Shown in pieces: positions 17,412 through 26,862 of a stretch of 64,000 nucleotides of DNA. A model generated the notes under the pieces. That model was given only the letters and a program-made list of their open reading frames with translations. It made no database searches and had not been told where the DNA came from. Numbering within the stretch: the first letter of the stretch is position 1; every line of letters starts with the position of its first letter. The translations under genes and the position numbers were made by a program. This DNA is from Methylobacterium sp. B4 (GTDB lineage Bacteria; Pseudomonadota; Alphaproteobacteria; Rhizobiales; Beijerinckiaceae): positions 124,001-188,000 of the forward strand of contig NZ_QJJJ01000008.1 in the NCBI RefSeq assembly GCF_003201865.1. The letters run 5' to 3'.

Positions 17412-18773
17412 TCAGCAGGCGGCGACGTTGACGGCGAGCCCCCCGAGCGAGGTTTCCTTGTACTTGGCCTGCATGTCGTGGCCGGTCTGGCGCATGGTCT
17501 CGATCACCTCGTCGAGGCTCACCCGGTGCTGCCCGTCGCCGCGGAGCGACAGCGAGGCCGCCACCACCGCCTTGTTGGCGCCGAAGGCGTTGCGCTCGAT
17601 GCAGGGCACCTGGACGAGGCCCGCGATCGGGTCGCAGGTCATGCCGAGATGGTGCTCCATCGCGATCTCGGCGGCGTTCTCGATCTGGAAGGCCGAGCCG
17701 CCGAGCGCGGCGGTCAGCCCCGCCGCCGCCATCGCCGCGGCCGAGCCGACCTCGCCCTGGCAGCCGACCTCCGCACCCGAGATCGAGGCGCGCGCCTTGA
17801 TCAGCCCGCCGATGGCCGCGGCGGTGAGCAGGAACTCGCGCCCGCGCTCGTCGCTCCAGTCGGGGCAGAAGTCGCGGGTGTAGCGCAGCACCGCCGGCAC
17901 GATGCCGGCCGCGCCGTTGGTCGGCGCCGTCACCACACGGCCGCCCGAGGCGTTCTCCTCGTTGACGGCCAGCGCGTAGAGGCTGATCCAGTCCATGATC
18001 TCGTGGGCTGGGCGGCTGTTGGCGAGCTTGGTCGCCTCCAGCGACTCGTAGAGCCGCTTGGCGCGGCGCCGCACCCGCAGGCCGCCGGGCAACTCGCCGT
18101 CCATGCGCAGGCCGCGCTCGATGCAGGCGAACATCGCGTCGCGGATCGCGTCGAGGCCGGCGTCGATCCCTTCGTGCGTGCGCAGGGTCAACTCGTTGGC
18201 GAGCTGGATCTGCGGGATGGTCAGCCCGGTGCGCAGCGTCAGGTCGAGGAGTTCGCGCCCGCTGCCGAAGGCGAGCGGGGGCGGCTCCTGCCCCGCATCC
18301 CCGGTGGACGCCGCCTCGGCCTCCGCCGCGGTGACGACGAAGCCGCCGCCGACCGAGTAGAAGATCTGATCTTCGAGAAGCGCATCCCCGGCATCGTAGG
18401 CGCGAAAGCGCAAGCCGTTGGTGTGCAGCGGCAGGATGTCCTTGAAGTTGAAGACGAGGTCGCGCTCGGGCTCGAACTGGACGCCCGGAATGCCGAGATC
18501 GCCGGTGCGGCGCAGTTCGTCGGCGAGCGGCGCGGTCCGGTCGGGATCGATGGTGGCGGGCGCGTGGCCCATGAGCCCGAGCAGGATCGCCACATCCGTG
18601 CCGTGGCCGCGCCCGGTCCAGGCGAGCGAGCCGTAGATCTCGGCGCTGATCCGGGCGACGCCGCCGCGGGCGAGCAGAGTCTCGCGGAACCGGCGCGCGG
18701 CGACCATCGGCCCGACGGTGTGGGAGCTCGACGGACCGATCCCGATCTTGAACAGATCGAAGGTGCTGATCAT
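17412..18773 (-). CDS. sdaA: L-serine ammonia-lyase (iron-sulfur type)
   Basis: A 453-residue one-chain L-serine dehydratase converting serine to pyruvate and ammonia with a [4Fe-4S] cluster. The N-terminal beta domain starts [15 protein letters not shown]. The catalytic alpha domain has [46 protein letters not shown] and three cluster cysteines. The chain ends NVAAC: in type 2 enzymes a C-terminal Cys is the fourth cluster ligand and a tail-in-mouth autoinhibitor. It sits downstream of soxG, where it would consume serine made from betaine-derived glycine. A separate promoter in the 134-base gap is possible. Confidence 0.95.
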   Translation of the reverse strand: MISTFDLFKIGIGPSSSHTVGPMVAARRFRETLLARGGVARISAEIYGSLAWTGRGHGTDVAILLGLMGHAPATIDPDRTAPLADELRRTGDLGIPGVQFEPERDLVFNFKDILPLHTNGLRFRAYDAGDALLEDQIFYSVGGGFVVTAAEAEAASTGDAGQEPPPLAFGSGRELLDLTLRTGLTIPQIQLANELTLRTHEGIDAGLDAIRDAMFACIERGLRMDGELPGGLRVRRRAKRLYESLEATKLANSRPAHEIMDWISLYALAVNEENASGGRVVTAPTNGAAGIVPAVLRYTRDFCPDWSDERGREFLLTAAAIGGLIKARASISGAEVGCQGEVGSAAAMAAAGLTAALGGSAFQIENAAEIAMEHHLGMTCDPIAGLVQVPCIERNAFGANKAVVAASLSLRGDGQHRVSLDEVIETMRQTGHDMQAKYKETSLGGLAVNVAAC

Positions 18774-18907
18774 CGGGTCCGTTGCTCTCTCAAAGAAGGC
18801 GCCTCGCCCTCACGCCAATGCAAGTTCGGGGGAGGCGCGCGTCACGACAGGGTGCCGGGGCCGCGCGGGGGCCATCAGCGACGAGATGGGCTCGCCCCCG
18901 GCCCGCA

Positions 18908-19600
18908 TCAATGCGCGGCGGATCCTTCGACCCCGAAGACGGCCTCGTTGAGGAAGCCGTGGACGTAGGTCGAGAAGGAGCGCCAGCACTCGACGCGGTA
19001 GAGCGGTGCGTCGGTGGCGCGGATCAGCACGATCTCGGCCTTGCCGAGCAGGGTGCGGGTGGCGCGGCCCGGCGGGAAGGCGGCCTCGGACAGGTCGAGC
19101 GGGCAGCCGGCATTGAGGACGGCTGCCGCCTGCGCCCCCGCGACGTCGATGCCGACATTGCGGTGCGAGACGTCGACCAGGGAGTGCGGCAGCCCGGCGA
19201 GCGCCTCGTGGATGCGGCCCTGGAGCAGGTCGGCATCGGCCTCGGAACCGCCGACGAGCCACTCGTCGGGCCCGAGCCGGGCGAGCCAGACCTCGCCGGC
19301 TGTGCCGACCGTGTTGATCGGCGCGTCGAGCGCGAGCCCGGCGAGCTTCGGCACGGCGCTAGAGCTGCGCCCGACCACGTTGGGTCGGGACGCGTCTCTA
19401 AGCCTTTGTTGTGCCGCGCTTTCTTTCGACGAACCGGTATCCACTTCGTCGGAAAGCGCTCGAGTGCCGAGCCGCGCCCGCAGGGAGAAGCGCGCCTCGG
19501 CGCCTGCGGGCCGGACCGACACGCCCGAGCCGGTGGAGGCGGGGCGGGGCAGGGGGCCGAGCGGCAGGGCACGGGCGGCGCGGTAGCGGGTCTCAAGCAT
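18908..19600 (-). CDS. soxG: Sarcosine oxidase gamma subunit SoxG, with in-frame insertion
   Basis: A 230-residue gamma subunit of heterotetrameric sarcosine oxidase. The family pattern is clear from residue 100 on (WLARLGPDEWLVGG, VDVSHRNVGIDVAG, FPPGRATRTLLGKAEIVL, YRVECWRSFSTYVHGFL). It overlaps the soxA remnant by eight bases. Residues about 47-66 (RALSDEVDTGSSKESAAQQR) are encoded by a copy of a dispersed palindromic repeat that is also present near 3.6 kb. The insertion keeps the frame and lengthens the variable region before the conserved core. With SoxB, SoxD and most of the SoxA N-terminus gone, a working enzyme is unlikely. Confidence 0.85.
   Translation of the reverse strand: MLETRYRAARALPLGPLPRPASTGSGVSVRPAGAEARFSLRARLGTRALSDEVDTGSSKESAAQQRLRDASRPNVVGRSSSAVPKLAGLALDAPINTVGTAGEVWLARLGPDEWLVGGSEADADLLQGRIHEALAGLPHSLVDVSHRNVGIDVAGAQAAAVLNAGCPLDLSEAAFPPGRATRTLLGKAEIVLIRATDAPLYRVECWRSFSTYVHGFLNEAVFGVEGSAAH
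19402..19461 (-). repeat. Dispersed palindromic repeat, copy B, inside soxG
   Basis: Read on the minus strand it begins GAGCGCTTTCCGACGA and contains CGAAAGAAAGCG. About 38 of the first 44 bases match copy A at 3574-3632. Its 60 bases are a multiple of three and stay open in the soxG frame. Confidence 0.78.
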
Positions 19601-21518
19601 TGATGCGCTCCCCCTGGACGTCGAAGAAGACCGGTTCGCAGACGGTGACGCGGGTGAAGCCGTCCGGCGTGGTGACGTGGAGATGGCCGTTCATCCGCTC
19701 GCGCCCGCCCTCGACCAGGGCCAGCGCGATGGAGCGGCCGCAATTGGCGCTCCAGTAGCTCGACGTGACGTGGCCGAGCATGCGCATCGGGATCGGCTGA
19801 GCCGTGTCGGCGACGATCTGCGCGCCCTCGTCGAGCACCAGCCCCGGATCATCGGTCATGAGGCCGACGAGCTGCTTGCGGCCCGAGGCCACCACGTCGG
19901 GGCGCGCCAGCGAGCGCTTGCCGACGAAGTCCCCCTTGGCCTTCGGGATCATGCCGGCCATGCCGACATCGTCCGGGGTCACCGTGCCGTCGGTCTCCTG
20001 GCCGACGATGATGTAGCCCTTCTCGGCGCGTAGCACGTGCATCGTCTCGGTGCCGTAGGGCGTGATGCCGTGGGCCCGGCCCGCCTCGAACACCGCTTCC
20101 CAGACCGCGCGGGCGTGGTCGGCGGGCACGTTGATCTCGAAGCCGAGCTCACCGGTGAACGACACCCGGAACAGCCGGGTCGGCACGCCGCAGATCGTGC
20201 CCGTCCGCATCGCCATGTGCGGAAAAGCCTCCGGCGAGAGGTCGATGCCATCGACGAGCGGGGCGATCACGGCGCGGGCCTTCGGGCCCTGGAGCGCGAT
20301 CACGGCCCATTGCTCGGTGGTCGAGGTCAGGAAGACTTCGAGCTCCGGCCACTCGGTCTGGAGGTAGTCCTCCATATGCGCCAGCACGCGCGCCGCGCCG
20401 CCGGTCGTCGTGGTGACGTGGAAGCATTCGTCCGAGACGCGGGCGACGACGCCGTCATCGAGGATGTAGCCGTCCTCCTTCAGCATCAGCCCGTAGCGGC
20501 AGCGCCCGGGGGCGAGCTTGGTCCAGGGGTTGATGTAGAGGCGGTTCATGAACTCGGCCGCATCCCGGCCGACGATCTCGATCTTGCCCAGCGTCGAGGC
20601 GTCGAAGATGCCGACGCCCTCGCGCACCGCCTTGCACTCGCGGGCGACCGCTTCGTGCAGGTCCTCGCCAGCCTTCGGGAAGTACCAGGCGCGCCGCCAC
20701 AGGGCGACGTTCTCGAACAGGGCGCCGTGGGCCTGCGCCCATTCGTGGATCGGCGTGGTGCGGATCGGATCGAACAGGGCGTGGCGGGCGGGGCCCACGA
20801 GCGCGCCGAAGGTCACCGGGGTGTAGGGCGGACGGAAGGTCGTGGTGCCGACCGCCGGCAGCGCCTTGTCGAGCTGCCCGGCGACGATGCCGAGCGCGTT
20901 CATGTTCGAGGTCTTGCCCTGGTCGGTCGCCATGCCGGTCGTGGTGTAGCGCTTGACGTGCTCGATCGACTGGAAACCCTCGCGCACCGCGAGCTTGATG
21001 TCCTTGGCGGTGACGTCGTTCTGGTAATCGACGAAGGCGCGGACTTTGGTCGGGTTCGCGTCCGTCGGCATGATCCGCACCGGCTGGAAGCCGGTCAGCG
21101 TCGGCGTCGCCCTGACCTCCTGCCGTTCGTCCGAGCCCGCGGCGGCGGCACCGGCGGCAAAGCCGTCGTTGACGCAGGCCGCGAGGTCGTAGGCGCCGCG
21201 GGCCGCACCGGCCGAGCGCTCGGCCTGGGCCGAGATGTTCGGCACGAAGGCATCGATGGCGTCGTCGTAGCGGAGCTTGCCGCGGGACTGCGAGAATAGG
21301 TGGACGGCGGGCGTCCAGCCGCCGGACATGCCGACGCAGTCGCAGGGGAGAATGCGACGGCCGCCGCACCGGCCGTCGCTCCCGACAGGCGCCACGATGA
21401 GACCCGTGACGCGCTTTCGGCCCTTCGACCCGACCACGGTGTGGCCGGTCAACAATGAGGGCCGATCTTGAGGCGTCGAGCTCGCATGTGAGCGCCAATC
21501 ACCCCTATATATCAACAT
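19593..21518 (-). pseudogene. soxA: Sarcosine oxidase alpha subunit SoxA, 5'-truncated
   Basis: SoxA is normally about 1000 residues, with an N-terminal [2Fe-2S]-like/nucleotide-binding half and a C-terminal aminomethyltransferase (GcvT-like) half. Here homology starts abruptly near base 21451 at TGHTVVGSKGRKR and runs through CVGMSGGWTPAVHLFSQSRGKL, KYYRY-less GcvT modules (GIFDASTLGKIEI, FTGELGFEINVP, GTETMHVLRAEKGY) to the normal end. About 22 non-homologous residues precede it in the open frame. Only about 60 AT-rich bases separate the frame from the ABC permease, so the missing 350-400 residues, and soxB and soxD, are physically absent. The frame is otherwise undamaged, which suggests a recent loss. 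Confidence 0.85.
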
Positions 21519-21579
21519 ATGTTAATTATTTTATCAAGAGTACGCAATCGTAATCAGGCATTCGTTCCGGGATGTTCAT
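21519..21579. other. AT-rich deletion scar
   Basis: This short interval (with CATATGTTAATTATTTTATC) is far AT-richer than anything nearby. It lies exactly between the intact permease stop and the truncated soxA. It may be left by a departed mobile element. No terminal repeats are recognisable. Confidence 0.5.
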
Positions 21580-22431
21580 CTAGGAAGCACCGTGCGGGCG
21601 GGCGCGGGCGGCGAGCGCCTGCGTGGAACGGTCGAGGATGACCGCCACGATCACGATGCCGATGCCCGCCTCGAACCCGGCGCCGGCCTCCAGGCGCTGG
21701 ATCGACTGCCAGACCGCCCGGCCGAGGCCGCCGGCCCCGATCATCGCGGCGATGACCACCATGGAGAGGGCGAGCATCATGGTCTGGTTCACGCCCGCCA
21801 TGATGGTCGGCAGCGCCAGCGGCAGCTGGACCTTGAACAGCTTCTGGCTCGCCGAGCCGCCGAAGGCGTCCGAGGCCTCGACGAGTTCGGAGGGCACGTT
21901 GCGGATGCCGAGCGCCGTGAGCCGGATCACAGGCGGCACGGAGAAGACGATGGTGGCAAAGCAGGCCGAGACCGCGCCGAGCCCGAAGAAGGGGAGGGCC
22001 GGGATCAGGTAGACGAAACTCGGCAGCGTCTGCATCATGTCGAGCACCGGCGAGAACGTCCGCCAGGCCCGCCGGCTCAGGGCGAACCAGATCCCCACCG
22101 GGATGCCGATCACCAGCGCCGCCAGCGTCGCCAGGATGACGAGCACCAGGGTCTCGACCGTCGCCTGCCAGAGCCGGAGGTTCCAGAGGAACAGCAGCCC
22201 CGCGAGGGTCAGGAGCCCGACCTTGCGTCCGCCGATCTTGTAGGTGACGAGCGCGGCCACCGCGATCGCCAGCCAGGGCGGCACCGCCACGAGACCGTTG
22301 GTCAGCGTCTCGATCCAGTCGGAGACGGTGCGGCTGACGGCGCGGGTCAGCCAAGAGCCATGTTCGGTGAGCCAGTCGAGGGCGTCGTCACTGAGCATGT
22401 CGAGGGGAAATTTGGGGACGTTCCAGTCCAT
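21580..22431 (-). CDS. proW: Quaternary-amine/betaine ABC transporter permease (ProW-like)
   Basis: A 283-residue inner-membrane permease of the ProW/OpuAB family importing glycine betaine, choline or proline betaine. An N-terminal extension is followed by six or so membrane segments (PPWLAIAVAALVTY, VGLLTLAGLLFLW, VLVILATLAALVIGIPVG, and so on). The coupling EAA-like loop is EASDAFGGSASQKLFKVQLPLALPTIMAGVNQ (about residues 185-216), and the VVIAAMIGAGGLG stretch is diagnostic. The start has AGGAG eight bases upstream. Its 5' end overlaps the ATPase gene by 85 bases. The partner substrate-binding protein that usually follows is absent. Confidence 0.9.
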   Translation of the reverse strand: MDWNVPKFPLDMLSDDALDWLTEHGSWLTRAVSRTVSDWIETLTNGLVAVPPWLAIAVAALVTYKIGGRKVGLLTLAGLLFLWNLRLWQATVETLVLVILATLAALVIGIPVGIWFALSRRAWRTFSPVLDMMQTLPSFVYLIPALPFFGLGAVSACFATIVFSVPPVIRLTALGIRNVPSELVEASDAFGGSASQKLFKVQLPLALPTIMAGVNQTMMLALSMVVIAAMIGAGGLGRAVWQSIQRLEAGAGFEAGIGIVIVAVILDRSTQALAARARPHGAS

Positions 22432-23663
22432 CGATCCGCTCCTGCCGGGTTGGATTGTGACGAGGGGAGGCCGTCCTGCGGCCCCTGCGCGCCCGGACGC
22501 GCGGCCAGGGCACGCACGACGTCCCGGCTCGTGATCGGGCCGATCAAGCGCCCGTCCGGGGCGACGACCGCGACGATGTCCTCGGCGGCGATCCGGCCGA
22601 GCACCGCATCGAGACGGGCTCCCGCCTCCACGGTGCAGGGATCGAGATCGAGCAGGCCGGTGAGCGCGTCACCCGGGCGGACGGCGGCGAGCCTGTCGGC
22701 GCGGACGCGGCCGACGAAGCGGCCGTCGCCGTCGGCCACGAGCCAGGCCCCGGCGCCGCCCTGCGCGGTCCGGACCCGTGCCTCGGCCACGGTCTGGGTC
22801 GGCGCCAGGACGATGGCGGCCCGATCCGCGACGTGTTCGGCCCGGATCACCGCGGCAAGGTCGATATGCTCCACGAAGCGGCGGACATACTCGGTCGCCG
22901 GGCGGGCCACGACCTCCTCGGGCTGGCCGATCTGCACCACCTCGCCGTCCTTCATGAGGACGATGCGGCCGCCGAGCGCCACGGCCTCGTCGAGGTCGTG
23001 CGAGACGAAGACGATGGTCTTCTTGAGCTTGCGCTGCAATTCGCGCAGCTCCGCCTGCATGTCGCGGCGGATGAGCGGGTCGAGGGCGCTGAAGGCCTCG
23101 TCCATCAGGAGGATGTCGGCATCCGCCGCCAGCGCTCGCGCGAGGCCCGCCCGCTGCTGCATGCCGCCGGACAATTCATGCGGATACTTGCTCTCCCAGC
23201 CTTTCAGCCCGACGAGCTCGATCGCCTGCATCGCGCAGTCGGTGCGCTGCCGGGCGGGAACGTTCCTGATCTCCAGGCCGAAGCCCACATTCGCCAGGAT
23301 GGTGCGGTTGGGCAGAAGCGCGAAGTGCTGGAACACCATGCCGAAGGTCTTCTGGCGGAACGCCAGCAGATCCTTTCGGCCGAGCCGCGTCACGTCCACG
23401 TCGTCGACGAGGATGCGGCCGCAGGTCGGCTCGACCAGGCGGTTCATGCACCGCAGCAGCGTCGACTTGCCCGACCCGGAGAGCCCCATGAGGATGAGGA
23501 TCTCGCCCTCGTGGACTTCGAAGGAGATGTTGCACAATCCGACGACGGCACCGCAGGCCTCGGCCACCTCGGCCTTGCGCTTTCCTTGAGAAATCAGATC
23601 GACGGCCTCGACATGGTTGGCGCCGAAGATCTTGCTGACACCCTCTAAGGTAATGCGGCCCAT
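22347..23663 (-). CDS. proV: Quaternary-amine/betaine ABC transporter ATPase (ProV-like)
   Basis: A 438-residue ATP-binding subunit. Walker A is GLSGSGKST (about residue 60), the Q-loop is FQHFALLP, the signature is LSGGMQQR, Walker B is DILLMDEAFSALDP, and the H-loop is VSHD. The ISQGKRKAEVAEACG insertion before the P-loop and two C-terminal CBS-like repeats (about residues 280-400) are hallmarks of the osmotically regulated ProV/OpuAA family. The last 30 residues are low-complexity because the gene runs 85 bases into the permease gene in another frame. First gene of a minus-strand operon whose promoter should lie in 23664-24000. Confidence 0.92.
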   Translation of the reverse strand: MGRITLEGVSKIFGANHVEAVDLISQGKRKAEVAEACGAVVGLCNISFEVHEGEILILMGLSGSGKSTLLRCMNRLVEPTCGRILVDDVDVTRLGRKDLLAFRQKTFGMVFQHFALLPNRTILANVGFGLEIRNVPARQRTDCAMQAIELVGLKGWESKYPHELSGGMQQRAGLARALAADADILLMDEAFSALDPLIRRDMQAELRELQRKLKKTIVFVSHDLDEAVALGGRIVLMKDGEVVQIGQPEEVVARPATEYVRRFVEHIDLAAVIRAEHVADRAAIVLAPTQTVAEARVRTAQGGAGAWLVADGDGRFVGRVRADRLAAVRPGDALTGLLDLDPCTVEAGARLDAVLGRIAAEDIVAVVAPDGRLIGPITSRDVVRALAARPGAQGPQDGLPSSQSNPAGADRWTGTSPNFPSTCSVTTPSTGSPNMALG

Positions 23664-24201
23664 CTGCGTCCAACCTCTTCGGAGTAGCGCATTCCGCCAA
23701 TCGCTGCTCGGCGCCCGCGGCTCTGCATGCCTTTATCCAGGATGATCAAAAGCTAGTCGCGGCGGCCCCTGCGGCTTGCCCCGCGGCGACGTTTTCTGCC
23801 CGGAAGCCGACATAGGTGGAATTTTAAGATCAGAAATTGATGTTGCGTCGCAGCAATGCTGACGATTTGCTCAAAAAGAGTCAATATTGTGCATGGCCTG
23901 AGGGAATGCTGAGCATGGCCCGCCGAGCCCTCCGCAACAGAAAGATAGGAATTTAGACTGTCGGAGCCTTGGCGCATCGACGCCGATGACCGATCGACCT
24001 TGCCCTTCACGGGCTGGGCGCAACGCCCGGCCACGGAGGTCTCCTACCCTGCCGAGACCGGGGCCGCGAGCGTTTCGTGACGCGACGTTTGGCCGATCGA
24101 GCCGCGCCGGGGCCGATCCGGTCGATTCCCGAGGCCCGAACGAACAATTGACCGATCAAGCGGGTTGAACCCGCACAGGAAACGCAAAGAAGGAAGACGC
24201 C
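23664..24201. other. Long divergent intergenic region
   Basis: These 538 bases separate divergently transcribed genes. The part from 23740 to 23960 is AT-richer and is the likely promoter region of the transporter operon. A small hairpin GCGGGT-TGA-ACCCGC lies at 24160-24174 in the leader of the downstream secreted protein. Open frames here look non-coding. Confidence 0.5.
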
Positions 24202-24483
24202 ATGCGTATCACGACGATCATCGCGACCGCGGCCCTCGCCCTTTCGGTATCCGGCCCGGCCTGGGCGCAGGGTGCACCAGGGGGCAACGGCTCGGGCGGG
24301 AACGTGACGGGTGGATCGACCACCAGCTCCTCGGCCGCCGACACGCAGAAGCGCGGGGCGACCACCGGTTCGACCGTCACGACCCAGCCCTCGAGCCCCG
24401 GCGCCGGCGGAGCGATGGCGCCCGGCAACTCCATGGCGCCGGGGGCCCCCGCCGCGGGAGCCGGAGGCGCGGGCGCCCGCTGA
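24202..24483 (+). CDS. Small secreted Gly/Ser/Ala-rich protein
   Basis: A 93-residue protein of unknown function. It has a signal peptide (MRITTIIATAALALSVSGPAWA, cleavage before QGAP) and a low-complexity mature chain: GGNGSGGNVTGGSTTSSS, then SPGAGGAMAPGNSMAPGAP. Likely periplasmic or secreted and disordered. AGAAGGAAG precedes the ATG. A strong terminator follows, so it is monocistronic. Confidence 0.75.
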   Translation: MRITTIIATAALALSVSGPAWAQGAPGGNGSGGNVTGGSTTSSSAADTQKRGATTGSTVTTQPSSPGAGGAMAPGNSMAPGAPAAGAGGAGAR

Positions 24484-24513
24484 GCCCGGCAAGAGGGCCG
24501 GACCGGACGGGCG

Positions 24514-24550
24514 AGGGCCGGGAGCGTGGTGCCGCTCCCGGCCCTTTCCT
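24514..24550 (+). terminator. Intrinsic terminator
   Basis: Arms AGGGCCGGGAGCG (24514-24526) and CGCTCCCGGCCCT (24533-24545) with a six-base loop, followed by TTCCTTT. It is 30 bases after the stop of the small secreted protein. Confidence 0.85.
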
Positions 24551-24676
24551 TTGCGCCGAAGGCCGAAACTTGCCCGTGGGGCAGGGAGAGGCCGGCGCGG
24601 CCCTGAACGCCATCCCCGCGCCCGACGTTACGCAAAGCCGCCCGGACACCGGGGCGGCGAGGAAGCGGGATAGGAG

Positions 24677-24790
24677 ATGGTCACGAGAAACCTTGCCCTG
24701 GTCTTTGCCGCCGGCCTGCGGGCGGCGGGCACCGCTGCCTGGGTGGGCGACGGTGCGGGCGGGTCCTCCGGATCGAGCGGAAGCCGCTGA
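24677..24790 (+). CDS. Possible small secreted peptide, 37 aa
   Basis: The frame begins MVTRNLALVFAAGLRAAGTAA and ends with a Gly/Ser tail (GGSSGSSGSR). The layout resembles the secreted protein just upstream: positive start, short hydrophobic stretch, glycine-rich rest. An AGGAG touches the start codon, which is too close to be ideal. Not recognised, so treat as tentative. Confidence 0.35.
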   Translation: MVTRNLALVFAAGLRAAGTAAWVGDGAGGSSGSSGSR

Positions 24791-24916
24791 GCTGAAGGAC
24801 CGGGGGCCGCCGGAGACAATGGCCCCCGCTGCATGGGCGACCGGGTCGGGGCCGGGCCACAGCGCCCGATCCAGCCCGGGGCTGTTCCCTCCGGGAGGAG
24901 GGCGGTTCGGTGCGGG

Positions 24917-25162
24917 TCAGCCCGTCCGGGCGAGGCCGGTCGCCTCGGCCATGAAGGGCTGCACCAGCACGCGCCGTCCCCGGAGGTCGTGCACGCTGAC
25001 ATGCCAGTCCGACCAGTCCTCCCGGTCGGCGAGGCTGTCCATCACGGCCCGGGCCACCTCGTCCGCCCGCCGCGGCAGGCGCTCGGGAACCCGGATGTCC
25101 TTGCCCCGGGCGTCGAACACGCACTCGTACCCGTTCGTCGCGTGGAAGCGGTAGCGTGCCAT
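24917..25162 (-). CDS. DUF6894-like protein, 81 aa
   Basis: It begins MARYRFHATNGYE, continues through a short acidic/charged helix with DEVARAVMDSLADRE, and ends in WHVSVHDLRGRRVLVQPF. This beta-alpha-beta arrangement is that of the small DUF6894 proteins that are abundant in Methylobacterium and of unknown function. GGAGG lies upstream of the ATG at 25162. In-frame upstream codons exist but do not look coding. Confidence 0.7.
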   Translation of the reverse strand: MARYRFHATNGYECVFDARGKDIRVPERLPRRADEVARAVMDSLADREDWSDWHVSVHDLRGRRVLVQPFMAEATGLARTG

Positions 25163-25414
25163 CTGCGCCCATCCCTCCTGACCGAATCGGTAAAGGCGCT
25201 CGTTCGCCTTTCGTTCCCATATGGGGACAGGCAGTGGACAAGGGCAATGCGACGCACGGCATCGCAGGGACTTACCCCCCGTTTCCACGACGGCCCTGCC
25301 TGGGGACAAGCGTCTCGTACGAAGCACCCGCTCCCCGTCGGCGCGGGAGCCTTTTCCGGGACGCGCCGGCCGGTTCCCGCAGCAGCCTGGCGGCGCACGT
25401 CCGCGGGCCTCGTT

Positions 25415-25642
25415 TCAGCCCGCGCCGTAGCCGCCCTTCGCGTTGTCGCTCGACCGGTCCGGCGATTGCCGATCATATCCGCCCGTATGGGGGCCGGGCT
25501 TGTCGGCTTCCGCCGAGGCCGGTCCGGTCGGCCCGAGATCCGGCAGCTCGTCGGACTCGGGTCCCTCCTTGCGGCCCTCGCTGAGCGGGCGGCCGGGCGG
25601 CTGCGAGCCGATCGCCTCTCTGTCCGTTTCCGTGCCTGCCAT
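25415..25642 (-). CDS. Hypothetical hydrophilic protein, 75 aa
   Basis: A charged, proline- and glycine-rich chain (MAGTETDREAIGS..., SEGRKEGPESDELPDL, ending NAKGGYGAG) with no hydrophobic segment, probably disordered. It is supported mainly by an excellent ribosome site (AGGAGG six bases before the ATG). Function unknown. Confidence 0.65.
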   Translation of the reverse strand: MAGTETDREAIGSQPPGRPLSEGRKEGPESDELPDLGPTGPASAEADKPGPHTGGYDRQSPDRSSDNAKGGYGAG

Positions 25643-25797
25643 CGTAAACCTCCTTGGCGTCCTCTGGAGTAAGGCGCCGGCCCGCCCGAAGTTTCCCCGA
25701 CATCCCCGTTCGGAGCGCATGGCGGCGGCGATCCAACGGAAACGAGCCGGCTCCGGGAAGGAGCCGGCCCGTCGCGGCCGCCGGGGAGGGAGGCGGA

Positions 25798-26862
25798 TCA
25801 GCGCAGGAGCTGCAGGATGCCCTGCTGCGACTGGTTGGCCAGCGACAGCGCCGAGATCGCCAGCGAGTTGCGGGTCGAGAGCGCCTGGGCGTTGGCCGGG
25901 GCGAGCGCCTCGTTGAGCTGGGCCAGCGTCGAGACCTGGCCCGGGGCGGTCCCGAAGGTGATGGTGGCCGTGTTCATGCCCGCCCCGCTGCCGACCTGGA
26001 CGGTGATCGACTTGCCGGCCAGCGCGCTCTGCGAGGACGGCGCGCCGGACCCCGCCGCGAAGTCGGTCGCGGTGAAGCCGAGATTGGCGACCTTCGCGGT
26101 GGCGGTCGAGCCGTCCCCGAGCTGCACCGCGGTCCGCGAATCGGCCGCCGTGAAGCTGAACTTGTTGGTCGCCGCGTCGTAGCCCGCCGTCACCGCGCCG
26201 TTGGCGGCCGCACCGACCTTCTGGACCAGCGAGCCGATCGTATCGGTCGCCGTGAGGTTCACGATCTGGCCGTTGACCGAGAAGCTGTCGCCGCCCCGGA
26301 AGCCGAGGGTCGAGATCAACGGGGTCTGGCCCGGATCGAAGGTTCCGGCGACCGAGGCCTCAGCGCTGGCGAGCCCCAGCGTGTTGTGCTCCGAGCCCTT
26401 GATCGTGAAGGCGGAGCCGTGGGCACTCCCCGTGAAGGTCGGCTCGGTGCCGGCCGTGTCCTTGCCCGCGCTCACGCCGGTCGCCGCGCTCTTGGCGTTG
26501 ATGGTCGCGATCGCCTGATCGAGCGTGGCCGAGGCCGCGATCTCGATCGCGGTGCCGTTCACCGTCACGGTCTGCGCCGCGCCCTGGTTGTCGTTGATCT
26601 GCTGGGTGATGCCCGAGAAGCCGCTGGAGACGGCGTTGCTCGACTGCACGGTGAAGGCGGAGCCGTCGACCTTGCCGGCGAGCTCGATCTTGCCCGCGTT
26701 GTCGGGATCGACACCGGCGCTGACACCGGTGGCCGCAGGGCCGGTATTGGCGTCGTTGATCGCCGTGAAGACCGCACCCAAGTTCTCGCCCCCTTGAGCA
26801 CGATGTTGCCGTCCGCCGAACTCGAGGCGGTGACGCCGCTGGTGAACGACGGATCGTTGATC
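25798..26862 (-). pseudogene. Flagellin gene fragment, 5'-truncated and frameshifted
   Basis: The C-terminal end (NSLAISALSLANQSQQGILQLLR) is the conserved flagellin D0 helix. Upstream lies a variable Gly/Thr/Ala-rich middle region with repeated VSAG and GSAFT elements. The frame breaks at a run of five C (plus strand, 26789-26793): restoring one base would join NIVLKG to GENLGAVFTAIND. Flagellin similarity stops at about 26864, before any N-terminal D0/D1 region, so roughly the first 150 residues are missing. No functional filament protein can come from this copy. Base composition is less GC-rich than the surroundings. Confidence 0.85.

Noticed and set aside
23753..24034. 93-codon minus-strand frame in the 23.7-24.2 kb intergenic region
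   Set aside because: No ribosome site, atypical composition and no motif. Its position fits a promoter region better.
24149..24160. TTGACCGATCAA as a FixK box
   Set aside because: The half-sites are separated by four bases instead of six, and no FixK-island gene is adjacent.
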